Of a DNA stretch of 64,000 nucleotides, positions 1-14,294 are shown piece by piece. Source of the DNA: Sipunculus nudus (lineage: Eukaryota; Annelida; Sipuncula; Golfingiida; Sipunculidae); NCBI GenBank assembly GCA_026874595.1, contig CM049310.1, forward strand, positions 20,126,058 through 20,190,057, in the 5' to 3' direction. The notes beneath the pieces were generated by a model. The model worked only from the letters and a program-made list of their open reading frames with translations, was not told where the DNA came from and ran no database searches. The translations under genes were made by a program, and so were the position numbers. Every line of letters starts with the position of its first letter. Positions within the stretch are counted from its first letter, which is position 1.

Positions 1-822
1 CTTTGACGCCTTCTTTGCTTCAGGTTCTTCTTTATCTAAACCCATGGCCTCACGAATTATTTCACGTATTTCCTTAAGCTTGGCCGAGTCCAAAGGTCTG
101 TGACCCCGGGAATCCCTGATTTTAAGATCAGAACCGCGATCTATTAGCTCTTTTACTACTGCTTTATGTCCTTTCAGAGCCGCGTAGTGAATAGCTATAG
201 CTCGAGCAGCGTCTTTCAGGTTAACATTGGCACCGTGTTCGATTAACAATGTGATGATTTTACGATGTCCCAGTAACGCTGCCGCGTGAAGGGGCGGGAA
301 CCCTGACGTCACATTAATCTTGGCGTCATGTTTTAACAGCTCCTGTATTGTGTCCATGTGACCTGTCATGGCCGCCAGCGTCAGGGGCGTGCAGCCAGAC
401 CGCTCTGTCTTATTCACGGTTGACGCTGCGCCATTCTCCAACAGAAGGCTCACCAGTTCAGTGTGTCCATATTCGGCAGCCAAATGCAGAGGAGTTTTGC
501 CATCATCTCGCGAGAAATTAACATCAACGCCACTTTTGATTAAAAGTTCGGCAATGTGCGTTGCCTTTTTAACTACAGCAAAATGAAGGATTGTTTGATC
601 GACTTTGTGCACTTCAACCCCTCGTTGAATAAGATAATCCAAGATATCCCACTTATTGGCAGAAGCGACAGTTGCCACCAGGGTGCGCCCATCTACGGGA
701 AAGGAGCAGACTTCCTGCAAGTCGTCACGTGTTTTGCCCTCAACCCGCTTTTTCACAGCGGCGAAGTCTGCCCCAGTGGATATTTCCTGCTGCAGATTCA
801 ACGCCAGCTGTCGCAGCGCCAT
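1..822 (-). CDS. Ankyrin-repeat protein, N-terminal coding exon (partial)
   Basis: The minus strand is open for 274 codons from the ATG at 822-820 to the window edge, with no stop. It shows consecutive ankyrin repeats: DGKTPLHLAAEYGH, SGCTPLTLAAMTGH, FPPLHAAALLGH and IHYAALKGH, each followed by the usual LL..HGA.VN loop. The first ~60 residues are a less repeat-like cap, and the end before the edge is charged (EEPEAKK). Ankyrin repeats are protein-binding scaffolds; the partner cannot be told from this sequence. The start was chosen because the ATG lies just inside a good splice acceptor (pyrimidine tract then TTTTAG, near 833-845 on the minus strand), so an untranslated exon probably lies further right. 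The C-terminal part, and any effector domain, is outside the window. Confident as an ankyrin gene, not as to function. Confidence 0.88.
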   Translation of the reverse strand, partial: MALRQLALNLQQEISTGADFAAVKKRVEGKTRDDLQEVCSFPVDGRTLVATVASANKWDILDYLIQRGVEVHKVDQTILHFAVVKKATHIAELLIKSGVDVNFSRDDGKTPLHLAAEYGHTELVSLLLENGAASTVNKTERSGCTPLTLAAMTGHMDTIQELLKHDAKINVTSGFPPLHAAALLGHRKIITLLIEHGANVNLKDAARAIAIHYAALKGHKAVVKELIDRGSDLKIRDSRGHRPLDSAKLKEIREIIREAMGLDKEEPEAKKASK

Positions 823-2150
823 CTTGTAGCACCTAAAAGAGAAGAACAAATAAATGATAATGTTGTGTTTTTGTGTTTTTCTAATCTTACAGAATATTCA
901 TGTTATGCATGTATGACTCTGTTAGTCAAGTAACATGTCTACATATGGTCACTCATATATTCTGGTGGGGGGGGGGGGGGGGTCGCTAATCATAATGAAG
1001 TGTCCCCATTATATCAATTATAAATACCATGTTTCATATGGCGCTAAGATAAGTAAATTTGGAGCACCGAAGTCCGATTCTTAATTAAGCATTTTGACCC
1101 ACCTGTATCGTCATAGCTTACTGTGGGCAATTGATCGTAAATATAATCAAACGATTCTCATCAAATGGTAGAGTACCGTGGTATACACATGGTCTCACAA
1201 CATTCTTAACACAACTCTCGTGCTTTTTATCCAGACGCATACCCTACATGTTCCCAAAGTACGAGCATCAAGCATGCATACTCTTAACTTATATTTTAAA
1301 AAGAACATCAAATGTCCATGCAAAAATGAGCATGAATAGTTGACTGGAGACCTCGAAATAAACCGTTCATGCAAGAATTACAAACATGAGATTCCTGTTA
1401 AGAAAAACAAATGTAATGTGTTAAATATTTCTTTTAAAAGTCAAACGTACTTTTTTAATTCTTATGGTATCACTTGTGCAGGTCAGTATACTTATTTTCT
1501 TTAGCATATGCATCAGTTGTGTACGTGTCTGTATTAAACAATATCTTATTTCCTGAATTTCACCGGGGAAGCCATATTGCACATAAAGGAAATGCCTCAG
1601 TGCCTTGTGCAACAAGTCCCCAGGAGCCCAGTCGTCTTATCAGATACTTTGTAAACACCGACATTATTTATGGAGATGACCTGGTAAAGGTGCGCAGTAC
1701 AAGGTGCCTGAATCCAGGCTACCATGAAATAGGATGCTGGATACATATACTAAATATGGTTATTCATGGTTGCACACGGTGTTAAAGCTTAAAAAGTACT
1801 ATCGGCATTAAAAAAATCACACGCCTAAATATATACTGCATTCAGTCTAATTCTATTTTCCTACCGTCAATAAATTGATAAGTATTACAATGTAATTTTC
1901 TCTGAGGTTATCCCACACATATAAAGTCTGATTTACTGACTGCTTCGTGAATAAAGTAAAACAACACGCTTGCTTGCTCAGAAACGTGCCGTGTGTCAGA
2001 GAAATAATAAAGATTGTCTAGTTTTACTGACTGACGTTCACGATGCAGCTGTCTGGAGTAATCGTGGTATTCGAGGACGAGGCTTTATACCTTAAACCTT
2101 CCCTGTATGGTATGGTGGTGAATAGAGAGGACTGGAACATCTGGAGACCT
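823..2150. other. Non-coding stretch, no gene recognised
   Basis: This is the flank or 5' intron of the ankyrin gene. It is AT-rich with a 16-base G run at 967-982. Short open frames here have no recognisable domain. The untranslated first exon and promoter of the ankyrin gene may lie here, but no TATA box or donor could be fixed. Confidence 0.5.
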
Positions 2151-2152
2151 TG

Positions 2153-2330
2153 AAGTATGCCTGTGGTCCGATGGTATTAACAAAAGTTTCATGCGTGTGA
2201 GTCGGTGGTATATGTAAAAGTTTCATACCTTTGGGTCGGTGATATGAATAATATAGTTTCATGCCTGTGGGCCATTTTATAAAAAAAACTTTCTAGCCTT
2301 TGAACGGATGGTAAAAAAATAAACAAAATA
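2153..2330. repeat. Degenerate ~35-bp minisatellite, about 5 copies
   Basis: The unit is roughly 'ATGCCTGTGGGTCGGTGGTA' followed by an A-rich stretch and AGTTTC. Units begin near 2155, 2191, 2225, 2261 and 2295, giving spacings of 34-36 bp. Copies diverge by several bases each, so the array is old. Confidence 0.7.
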
Positions 2331-4907
2331 TTGCAGTCCGTAGGCTTACGGTATTGGTCGCTTTTACTCAAACTTCCAGGGTTTGTTTTTAACTCAAATC
2401 CGCATCTCTACACAATAACAAAAGGACACGTAACTATAGATTTTTTTGTGTTCTATTTTGACTACCGGGCGTCTTTGCTGCAACATCTAACAAAAAGACC
2501 TGAAACGCAGTAAAATGGAATATAAATAATGAAAGAAGAAAGAAGAAATGTGCATATGTCCGCCGCACTTTTAATTGTGCATGGTATGAGTTCCATGGGT
2601 GTGTCACATCAACTTCCTTCATGTACGTGAAAGCAGTGCGTTTTCTTTGAAATCCAGATTCACTGGCTAACATCAATTTATAATTTATATTCTGCTGCCA
2701 TCCATTAACAAGGAGCATTTAACATCACAAACTACAGCATATAAATCATTTTCTTCTTAGAATGGCGAAGAATCGTCACAAGAAACCACAATGTATACAT
2801 TTTACACACGCCCGACTGCCTAGTATTGCACCTATGATGACGTATATGAGCAGACGACAGTAGGTGGGAGAGTACTTCCTTCAATGAATCATCCAAGATT
2901 GTGTGTGAGCTGAGTAATTTATCTCCGCCTCCATGCATAACACTGGTTCATTAAGAAATGGCCTAGTCAAACACAGAAACAACCAGTGTTGAAATAAAAA
3001 AAAACATTATGAAATTTTCAGAATAGAACATCTCAGATAAGATTCTGCAGCTACAACCACGTGTCATCATAGCCGCATCACAAGTTTCTAGACAACTGGG
3101 TGGGTCGATTGTCTTTGGTTAATGAGACTTCATGGTCTTCGGCGCCACATTTCTCAAAAACCACCAAATGCAGAGTTTTCAAATTAATTTTGCATATGTA
3201 GTTATGTTAACATGTAATCTAAAATGTGTTTTTTTCGATATTTATTTTAGTTTAGCAATTATACACCATTAAAAAAATAAACATTGTTTGTATCATACAT
3301 TTTTTAAATTGAAAATTCAAAAAGAAAAATAGACTTTTAACACATGATAAAAAAAAACGCCTAAAATACTTCCATGTGATATAATTCTTACATTCATACT
3401 GTTTGCCAAATGATAGATATATCGCGTTTAAAAAATGTAAAAAAATTGTTTAAAGTTTAAAATCTTCAAAGCGAAATCCGTAACAATGTTTATATATAAC
3501 TCATCTAACAGAAGATATTCTCTGGATTCCAAATTTGTATATAATTATGTGACTAAAATTCATGTTAATATGAATTTTGAAGATAAGTTAAACCAAGGTT
3601 GTTTGACGATCATTAGACCTTACGTGACCCATCTTTCCTCGTTGGTTGACCCAGTTTACAACCACGTCAGTAAAGGTCATGGATGAACTGTATTCCCCGA
3701 GTTGGCACTCAGCAAATATAAGTTAATTATTCACGCAAAAATGTTCACTTTCACGTGTATTTTGCACATTTAGAACACGCTGATTAATATAGGTTGTCAT
3801 TTTATTCAGTTTACTGTTCATCATTGTGACTCCGCCACACCCAGCAAAACTAATAATTGCGACCTGACCTGACCGGGAAATAATAAGTCAGTAACGGACT
3901 TGACATTGTCATTTTTTTTCTTTGTAAGCGCCAAAAACCATATCGTATAACATTACTTAACTTTCCTTAAATTTTTATAGCACGCAAGTTAACGCATGTA
4001 AATATGTTATACGTAACTTTATGCATATTGAGCCTGAGGCACATTCCCTACGCCAAAAATGTATAATATATTAATTAGAACACAAAACTAACATTAGAAA
4101 CAATAATTTATCAATTAAGGAAATGACACACATCAAAGCAAACTATACAGTCCTTTTATTGTCATATTTCTGCATCCTTATTTAATAATAACACAGTTTT
4201 GACACAGGACTAAACGTAAAAAAGAAAGAAAATGAAAGTTTCATTCCAAAGGCGTACTTAGAAGTTAGTTTCCCCGGTTCATAACGTATACATAAATAAT
4301 TTTGTTAGCAGTCAAGCTCTGGAGTACAGCCTCGGTTTGTTATTTCTAACATGATGCTTAATCGCTTGTCTAATTAAAATTAGTTTTCCTTATAGCGAAT
4401 GGAGTATGACGACCACTTCTTGTATAATATCATATAAGCCATACATATTCTCCAGTTATGATCAAATTAAGTCTATATATGAACTGGAAAAAGGATCAGG
4501 AAATAAACGACACCGACCTTGTGAATTCAGAGGCTTGTGAGAACTGAGAGTTTAAACTCCGACTGTGGAGTGACAAACAGTTTCTCATGCACAAGTTCGT
4601 GACAGCCTGCCCGTTGTAATGTCTCAAATTACCCTGTGAATGCTTCTCAAGTATAAGAGAGGTACGAAACATGCGCTAGTGATAGTATTTTCTCACTGGT
4701 TACCATGGTGATACACTCTGTTCATATAATATGGCTCACAGATGTATGAGGAGAAATTGTTAAGTGATTTGTGCTCTGCTAATATGTCGAGAAATTGTCA
4801 GTTCAATTTTACCATTTTTTTGTCCGGAGAACTGTGAAATGTATAAAAAATAGTCTTTATACGGACATTTCAGTATTACTTAAGACCAACTATAGGAATT
4901 AAGAGAC

Positions 4908-4910
<3 letters not shown>
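2331..4910. other. Non-coding AT-rich stretch
   Basis: No gene, RNA or bounded element was recognised. It contains many A/T homopolymers and short open frames without domain signatures. Confidence 0.5.

Positions 4911-5000
<90 letters not shown>
4911..5000. repeat. (AT)n microsatellite, ~90 bp
   Basis: Near-perfect AT dinucleotide run with one interruption (ATAAAT) near 4945. The apparent tyrosine/isoleucine-rich open frame across it is an artefact of the repeat. Confidence 0.97.
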
Positions 5001-5005
<5 letters not shown>

Positions 5006-5300
5006 CACGATGCTTTCGGATTTGTTATACACATGGCACATTAAAGCCTCTGCTGGTGCCATGGTAAGTGTAATGCAATAACACTACTCTATAAACATAA
5101 AAACACAACTGAATATGTCTTGTCAGGTTTAATGCATCCAGTAATTGTCACTGTTATGCGTTATATATCCTCCTGCCGTATTTAACCTGCTAAATGGCAC
5201 AACGTCTAGAGGCAAATCAATTAAAACATTGCATTCAACTTGCCTTAATTCTTATGCTATTTTACTGCTAGTGCATAGATGGACCGTGCTGTAAGAATGG

Positions 5301-5303
<3 letters not shown>

Positions 5304-5372
<69 letters not shown>
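5304..5372. repeat. (AT)n microsatellite, ~69 bp
   Basis: Uninterrupted AT dinucleotide run about 300 bp after the previous one. Confidence 0.97.
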
Positions 5373-5374
<2 letters not shown>

Positions 5375-8300
5375 CACCACGTGTTTATTTATCTCGCGGC
5401 ATGTGGTACAATGACAGGACTTTTGGCCATAACATAAAAAAACAACTTCACAAAGCCCTTACAATTAACGCATTCTTTAACATACTTAACCTACTTAAAA
5501 CTTATCCGGTTGAGAGACCTTAAAACCATGTAAAACTCTTTTGAAAAATACCTTGCTTAAAAAGAGTGAGGGTTAAATGAAATATATCTATAATAACGGG
5601 TATGCTCAGGACATTCTAACGCTCCAACCACTGATATTATGCAACCAGGACGTTATAGAAAAGCGACAAGAAACTGCCCTTCAATTGCTTATCTTAAAGA
5701 CTCATTGTTAAGTTACCGTATCATTTATCAAGAGGAAGTTTGAACGAAGCAGATGTGTCAAGACGGGCAAAAAGACCCTGATATATGAAAAAAAATATCC
5801 CAATATATATTCCAAATAGAAAAAACACTACTAAGAACTCAGCTTGATACTAGATATCCTATATCATCTATATGTATGATAACATGACTTAAAACCCTGC
5901 CGTTCATTCTTCACGATACGGCCACGCACGGTTACATATTCTGTATGGAGTATTTATAGCCGTTGATTTGCGTCAAGATATAAAATGAACCATTAACCAT
6001 AACGCTGCCAGAGGAAACGAAGATGACAATCGTCCACTCATATTGCTGTAACTGAAACTGTGTAATTACTATCAATAACATGAATGTTTTTTACTTGTTG
6101 TTCAAAAATACCTATCTGTTTTCACTAAAGCTACTTTTTCCTACATTTATGTCATATACGAGGTGTAAGTTTTTAACCTTCAATATGCAGATTTGCACAA
6201 ACTGATCTGATTTTGCCCGTCCGGAAAGTCTCGCCGCCTCTGGTTCTCATAGGAAATTAAAAAAAAGGACATCAACGACACACAAAACGTCATGCAATGA
6301 TGAGAACTTGAAAGCTCTTAGTCTTACAAAGTCCTTTAAAGGTATGTCCTGTCAAGGCAGTTTCTAATCAGGCAGGCACCGTGTTATTTTCCAAAACAGA
6401 ACGGATAATACATGAACCCTATTAACATGAACATTAGTTAAAAAGGAATTACAGCGTCTGAGGCGGATAAAGAGGGTGAGTGACTGGGCTGCAGCCAGGG
6501 GCCCCGGGAAATAGTTAAGAAAAAAGTGTAAAACGAATTTCATTGCTTGATTGATTTGATGAGGACGGAGGATGCTGAATGTCAGCATTGCGATGTGTGC
6601 AACACAGTGTGCAAAATACTCCTTTCTTAATTTGATTATTGATTATAATTATAAACGGTTGAAATGCAAGGACAGCGCTCACTTCAATTACATGTCCTCT
6701 ATATATATTCGGATGCACATGGCTTTAGTTTTCCTTACAACCCATATGTAATACCCTTACTGTCTCGGTGATGCTACCAGATACCCCAAATCAAAATGTG
6801 GTTTCATTTCACAATTGCTGTGAGTGCTTGACAAAGTGATGAGTTTTACTTCATACTCACTGTAATTTTAATAATGAAAAAGGAAAAGTGTTCAAATTGA
6901 ACTGAGGTGTGCATCTTTTATAAGAAGCGACTCACTTGTCACATGAAGAACTTGCAATGAAAAGGTAGGCGCGTGCCCCTAAAATCTTTTAATTATTTGG
7001 GGCTAAAAAATTAGTAAATTGTGCCGTTTGGCCTCCTCAGTAAATCAACAGAAAACGATCTGATTTGAAAGAAACAAATCCGTATAAGAGTATAGATCAT
7101 CGAATTACATGAGACGCCCTCCAGGTCGCCTTTTTATTCAATCAGTGTCCACTTCATCATTAGTACATAATATAATATATGAACCTCAAAATTAGTCAGC
7201 ATGCACATCCATGTGATTTAGTTATATTATACACATACTTTATCCTTTCTTTTACATTATATTTTATACTTTTTATATCGTAATTACCAGTAATGTTTAA
7301 CATTTTATGATAATACTGCTTGATTAATTCCTGTACCTGGTGTCAATACATTAGCTAGTAATAAAGTTCCATTGGATAATTTCGCTTTAAGGATAAATTA
7401 TGGAAATGTTGAAATATATATCTGGGATCGATCCTTTTGCTACTGTTTTCCACAGCCCGATTTCGCTGGTCAATGAGTATAATGACTGTCCATAATTTAA
7501 CAAGTGTGATCCAGTTGTCTGTATTTATTAAGAAATGTTGTGCAGTATTTTTTTTTGGTGGGGGGGGGGGGGTATAAAGAAGGGGTATAAAGACAGAACG
7601 GCTATTAGAAAAATCACTCCAAAGACCAAATCCTGGATTTTTCCAGTTTCAGCAGAAAATAGAAACAATCTGGATTTAATTCATTTAATAAATTCATTAA
7701 ATTAATTAACGCTGTTCAGAATAAACAAGTTTAATGAACATCGTGTTGCCAGTCTCTGGTCTCCACATACAGCCCTGCACCTTTCTAAGGAGATCGGCGA
7801 AAGTTCATCATTTTTTTATTGTTTTCTTTCCCCATAAACTATCCATGAGTCTCGACGTCACCACACCACAAAGTTAATTAACATCTACAATAATTCATTT
7901 TAAATAGGCCTTAACCATCACACTTACGACACCTGTCATTGACGATTGACACTGAGTGTTATATCGACATGAAAGATCATATTGTGTAACATAAACATAC
8001 CGTATCTTTAACGGTGAGGTTCCTGCCGGAGATCTTTTTTTTCATTTGATTTCATGTCATTTAACCTATGATGCCGGCCCATTTGATCCGAACACTGCAG
8101 ATGACCGTTATCGGTAGTGCGCATGCTCGTGGAAAATATCTTTTAATTCGAATAACTTAAACGTGCCATATTAAACTGTAATAATAAGTATGTCAAGATC
8201 ATAATCCACATACGTAGTAAAGGTGCGCCATTTTATCGATATATTAAGTTTTGTGATACCGTTTTCAAATATCGATATATTTCGATATTGTGTCAAACGT

Positions 8301-10640
8301 ATTTATTGTGGTAAAAATAAATATCCTCTTACAAATTTAGACATCTAAATGGATTAGGATTAGTGAAAAACTGAAAGTGAACGCCGCAAACGATACTATG
8401 TAGACACGCAACATGTCGTTTAGTGGGAAAGGTGTATGTAGCTTGATTGGCCATATGATCAAAGGTCCGTTCCAGGAAAATATAATATCTGCTCGATGAC
8501 TTATTGGTACCAAAATGTACTTTTATTGTGAAATACACACATAATTCCTTAAATTAATACAATGAAAATCGCTAACAAACATCGCAATTTATGCAATAAC
8601 TTAAAGGCGATACTTATCCCTAACACTTAGTAATACGCCACACGTTATAATATGGACGAAAGAAAATAAATTTTAATACAATTGGTTTTTAATTATTTTT
8701 TTTTTTTAATTTGTGCAAACGTTATCAATGTCATGAAAGGGCCCCGGCTTGAAGTACAGCAGGGGCTCCGTGCAACCTTAATCCGCCCCTGAGACCAGGT
8801 CACAATAGAATTAATTTGGGAATCCGGATATATTGAAACTGAATTTTATAAACTCTTGATAAACGATATGGATGTGTATAAAGTTTAAATTGCAATAATG
8901 TCTCTTCCCAACCTAACCTCATATATAAATGCAGGGGTCGTTATAACGCCTGTCTCAGACAAACACGTGCACGGGAAGGCATTCTTTATTTTGTACCAAT
9001 CCGTTGGCATGAAGAACACACAGATCCATATTAGTCGATCATAATTAAGTACATAAATATAGTATCAAACATGACACAAAAACAAATATATTTTACAGGT
9101 GGTGTTCTAATAGATTCCCTTTATATCCTATAAATTCTCATTAAAATAATCTATAATTTCTTATACTTTGAGGCCTCTAGGGCGTCATCTCCTATATATT
9201 CCAAATTTTGTTCACTGCACAATCGTGTTTCTGATATAACTTCAAATATTGAAAACATTCAGTTTTCCTGTGTGCGTGTAGGATGGCATGTAAGATAACA
9301 TAATCAGGTTTACACTGTGTGAAGTGTGACTGAAGTTTGATATGATGGTAGGGTGCATCTGGAACGGAAAGGCATTTTTTCTGCGGAAAGGCAATTTTTT
9401 CTGCAGAAAGGCAAACCTGTATTAAAGCCTTTTCATTGGAAAGGTAAAAATTCAAAGTATTATGACCCCTGTAAGCGGAAGAGGCAAACATTTGGCAGAA
9501 GGACATAAATTCCCGTTTCAATCCCCATGCAGGTCTTGTACGGTGTGACGAGCTTTATTTGTAGAAAAATTACACTATCGTTCTTTATAATGATGCATGT
9601 CCCATAAATTTTCCTTTTTAAAGACTGCTTAAGCGAATATTTACAGATTGTTGTCAGAATACCTATATTCCTCGCTTTGATCTCGTCTATACACCTCCCA
9701 GCGGTATAATTATAGCATCAATATACCTAATGTTTATCTGCCGAGTACATAGCCAAAATATTCTATCTACGAATGAGGGCAAATATAAACAAACATCCCT
9801 ACCCTCACCAGGCCAAGACCGGAAAAAACCATTGCTCCAGATTCCCTGAGGGCAGAATTGCGACATTTCCCCGCCAAGCACATTTAATTCCAACACGTTA
9901 ACCTGACAAAACACCTTGTGTAGCTAGTTAAACCTCACAGGTTCAGAACGAGGCACAGAGAGTGTCATTTTACCGGCGACCTGGTCTGCTGCGTATTTTA
10001 CGCCTGGACGAGTTTTTCGGTCCGTTCACAAGTCCATCCGATCTCGTCAACCAGGCGTTAGGAGAGACTCGTTTATAAAAACCGGCACACGTATTGCCTG
10101 TATATTGCCTCGCCACAATCGGTTCATTCATCTGCTCTGGGTATAAGACCTTGTAAGATCATGATTGTCACAAGTCAGTGGAGAACTATCTGTACAGCAC
10201 AAACCTATCTCATATTACATATAAACACGGCCGTATCTGAAGCAGAAGTCACCATGACAACAGTTTCCTCATAATAATGATGTTACCTTCTAACCCTTAT
10301 GTAAATTGATGCATCTCTCCCGCCAAGCAAGTTTTATGTTTCTGTCCTTTTATGTTCCCATTATACCTCAGGTTCCGTATATACATATTCTGACCACGTA
10401 TCGAATGTGCCTCGGGGTTATCTTCCCTGGGGAGAAATGCACCCTGGAATTTTATATTCCTACCTGCAGGGTAAACCTCTCTCGATTTTTCATTGCATAA
10501 CTTTGATTTTCGTTTTTTTTTTTTTTTTTTGCTGCTTTTATCTTATTAGGTTCATTGATCAGAGTCTCACGAAAATCTGAGTGTAACAATCAGCATGGCG
10601 AGTAAAATATATAATATACACAATAAAAAGTACACTTACT
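5373..10640. other. Non-coding stretch, no gene recognised
   Basis: AT-rich DNA with an 11-base G run near 7561-7571 and an 18-base T run near 10512-10530. A short direct repeat of GGAAAGGCA(A)TTTTTTCTGC lies near 9365-9410. A minus-strand open frame at 9192-9521 (109 codons) shows no domain, so it is not called as a gene. Confidence 0.5.
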
Positions 10641-10644
10641 TTTC

Positions 10645-10955
10645 AATGAAAATTCAAAGAGTTAATCCAGAGGGAGCTATCGAATTTGTCAGACTTTATT
10701 TATTTGAATTTTATTTTGGATTATCCTGGAAGTGACCCACTGGTCTCAAATTAGACAAGGATTATCGCTCATTATATATAATAATAAGTTAATATTTAGT
10801 AATACATTTCCTTTCCGATGAAGATTCAAAGAGTAAATCAAGAGAGTGCTATCATATTTGTCAGACTTTATTTGTTTGAATTATGTTTTAAATTATTCTG
10901 GAAATGACCCACTGGCCTCGAATTACGCAACAATAATAGCAAGTTAAATCAAATC
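10645..10955. repeat. Two-copy tandem duplication, period ~172 bp
   Basis: The phrase ATTCAAAGAGTTAATC at 10652 recurs as ATTCAAAGAGTAAATC at 10824. Following blocks (GCTATC, TTTGTCAGACTTTATTT, GACCCACTGG.CTC) recur in the same order. The copies differ at many single positions. Confidence 0.8.
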
Positions 10956-13900
10956 CGATGAACGAAAGCCCATTTCTATTATTACCAAATGATCAGCTGT
11001 TTTTATCCAAAATTATTTTACGTCTATACTGACTTACACCTTTTTCTTTAAATACTGTTTTTAGCCGTTTCAGGTTGTATAGTATTGTCAAATATTTTAA
11101 TCGCAAATTTATCAAAATAATATATACTAATTCATATAAAATTTATATAAAACAAACCATGCAGGTATGTCTGAATTGTAATAGAGATGAAATTCTTTAA
11201 TTGACAAGAAATATTGCAAACAGGAAATAATTCCTCGTCATTTGTGTATTAAATATGGTGATTACTCGATGATAATTAAGAAAACTGCATAGATTTATGC
11301 GCTAATGTTCATTGAAGAACATGATATTATTTCGTTTGTAACACTGGAGATATAATGTCATTATGTCGTTGTGTGTAATGACTCGGCATGCAGGACCGAC
11401 TGGTTCTTGCATCATTGAAGTGCAATCGAGCTTTCATGACCAAATACCTTTCCTGGGTGTTTTGTGTATCCGTGGACGCATGGCCGATTCCCTCAATGTT
11501 ACTTGATTTATCTGTTTTGTCAGTAACGGAAGCAACAGATTCACACGACAGAATTCTCATCTAACCTTTTTTTTATCCGGATGATATTGTAACTTTCAAA
11601 CAAACTATATAGCGTCAACTTAAGATAATGTACCGTGCATGGCTGTAATTTGTCAGCCTTTTATGATCAAATTACTCAATGGCGGCACAATATGAATGAT
11701 CTTTTCCTTGTAAATTCCCTTCAGCATTTCAAAAAATAGCAATTTATAGGAGATACTAAATGATAAAAATAATCAGCTATTATTGTAGATATAGTTGTCT
11801 TAAAGTTATGGTCCACTTCTTCAGAGAGAAAAAAAAAGTAAAAGAGTTAAATTATGCGATTTATACGATCTTTTAACTTAGCTACAGTGTAGTGTTGTTT
11901 TAGTATTATATCAAGGAGAATTCTCAACAGGGCAGTCCCAAGTTTTTTATATGCATGTACCGACGATCTCTTCTTCTGGAGGACCGTGCTGCGTTAGGAG
12001 GAAACTCTCTGCTGTCAAAGATGGCTGTTAAAGGATATGTATGGAAGGGTATTCTACATATCAGGTTTATGTGGGAGACAGAAGACTCCTCTAAAATGAA
12101 ATTGTAAACAATGGTGTAGGAGTCACCAGTGTCGTCGATGCTGTGACAGATAGCGCTGGAGGTGACAGCGGAATCTTTCCAGAGCCAGAGATGTAGAAAT
12201 GATCCTGGATGTCATTTTACCCACAGATGGAGGAATTTTTTATTCAGACTGTCAGGTTCTTCAGAATAAAACCAGGATGACATATTGTACCGAGTACATT
12301 GAACAAGGATCAAGGAGGAATCCTGAATAAAACTCTTTTGTATTAATAATTGACAAGTGATTTTGTATATGCTTGGTCGAAATTGAATCACGTTCCTTTC
12401 AGCAAAATGAAAAACAAATATTCATAAGCTTAAGTTTAGAGTTTCTCATGCCCATTCATCAGGGTAAATTTTGGTGGTGTATTTATACAGAGGGCTTTTG
12501 GTAGGAAACTAAATATTGAGCTCAAAGGTCACGTTCCTCATGGCCTCTGAACAGAAAAGGAAAAACATTGGTCATGGTACGATGAACACGTACTCGATCC
12601 AGGCAAAAAATGTGTCCATGCAGGGCTCACAATGGATTGCTCATTTAACTTCCCTTCTTTTCTGAATGTTCTCTTGTAAAATTTATGAGGGACTGCATAC
12701 AGTCAGAATGTGACATATAATTAGTAATGTGTTGAACCTCGATATATACAAGAATTGCTCCGGGTGAAGTTTTGTACGCGTAAAAAATTATTTACCAAAA
12801 AATTGTTTCAATATTACTACATCTTTACTTACATTTAAAATATATCATTACCCCAGCAGAAGGATACCTCTTCCACGCTTACTTCCCTCGGGCCAAAACT
12901 GCCCCCCCCCCACACACCCAAAAGTTAAAAAAAAAAGCAACAATATAGTAACGCAACTACACTCAACCCCTCATCCTTTGACTTTTAAGTCAAATTTGAT
13001 GCTGTCGCCTATACCACTATTTAAGTATGTAGATAGGACCGTGGCTCCGTGAAGTCGGGGAGTGTGACTCCCGACCCGTGGTCACCCCAGTGGGGAGTCT
13101 CCTGACCCCTAGACACATGAATGGTGGGTTTTTGTCTGTCGGCACCCTCAGGAAGTTTAAGATTACTTCAAGTTGTCCCTAATTAGAATTTATTTGAAGT
13201 GTTCGAAGCAAGCAAAGCTGTTAAAACATGTGACACACCTTACCTCGTTCAGGACAGGTGATTCATTTAACACTGACGTGTATGAAAACCTCTTACCTTT
13301 GACAACTTTCCTTGTCAGGGCGGCAGCTCCAGAATTAACACAGTACAACTCGTAACTTCCTAAAAGGATCACACTTTGCGGGAAACTCCAGTAATTTACC
13401 TGCCCCGCCTTGCAGCTTCTTAAAGACAAACGATTCAGGATTGCACAAACCTAAATGTCACGAAATCACAGGATCCAAATGGCCACTGATCGCGCCCGGG
13501 GAGGGTCCCGTACGCGTTCAAATACCGCATACCGAGACGGTTGGCTTCTCACTGTGTGTGTATATACTGTCACTATATACCGTGGTCAGTCAAGCGTCAC
13601 AAGCGATCAACCTCACTGCTCTCTGTCTGCTAAGATCACCACAAGGTGGCGCACGTATCTGTAAGGCAGTGCATTGAGACGTTGGGGGTACGCAACTCTG
13701 CCGTAACCTGATGTCACCTGACCTTGCACGGCCTCTGTGTGTATTAGATACTGACTCGTCTGTCAAGTATATAAACACAAAGAGACCCAGATGAGTCTAA
13801 TGACATCATAGCCTGGGAATCCTATGTGGAAATATGTGCTTTGTACTTTGGCCAGATCGTGATGATTTTTTCACCAGCATACTACGTTTCAACCTCCTTT

Positions 13901-14285
13901 GTTGAAAAGGGAGATGTGTGAACAGAAAATGAGATTTTACTAGGTAAAAACAAAAGAATATTCTATACGAGGAACGTGAAGACCCTAGGGTTTATATGCA
14001 AACCTTTCTTGACACTTATAACTTAGAACCGTTCGATGCATTCTTTACTAAGATGAATTGAGAACTCGTGAACTGTCAGATCCATAGCAATAAAACTATA
14101 AAGTACTGAGACTGTTTCACGCATGTCCCCACATTTCCCAGTATATCTGTCTATCTGATATTTACAGGTTTAGAACGTGACTTACAGACACAGAGAGAAT
14201 TGTAACAATTTAAAGATAGCGGTTCCTGAGTGATGGTTATGAAATTCAACTGCCAAGATGAGTACTTGAATTATAACCATATACA
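10956..14285. other. Non-coding stretch, no gene recognised
   Basis: No coding exon could be supported. A short GC-rich inverted repeat sits near 13057-13080 (GTCGGGGAGT / GACTCCCGAC), and a C run followed by CACACAC lies at 12902-12918. Region 13480-13680 is less AT-rich than its surroundings and may be an old repeat, without recognisable ends. Confidence 0.45.
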
Positions 14286-14294
14286 TCCTAAAAC

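Noticed and set aside
1474-1785. 103-codon open frame near the ankyrin gene
   Set aside because: No domain, and low complexity codon pattern typical of random AT-rich sequence.
4880-5062. Open frame rich in Tyr-Ile dipeptides
   Set aside because: It is a translated AT microsatellite; the same artefact occurs at 14689-15039.
9192-9521. 109-codon minus-strand open frame
   Set aside because: No recognisable motif, no splice context and no second copy; expected by chance in this amount of DNA.
12000-12350. Less AT-rich patch that might be a decayed exon
   Set aside because: Stops occur in the frames examined on both strands and no domain was recognised.
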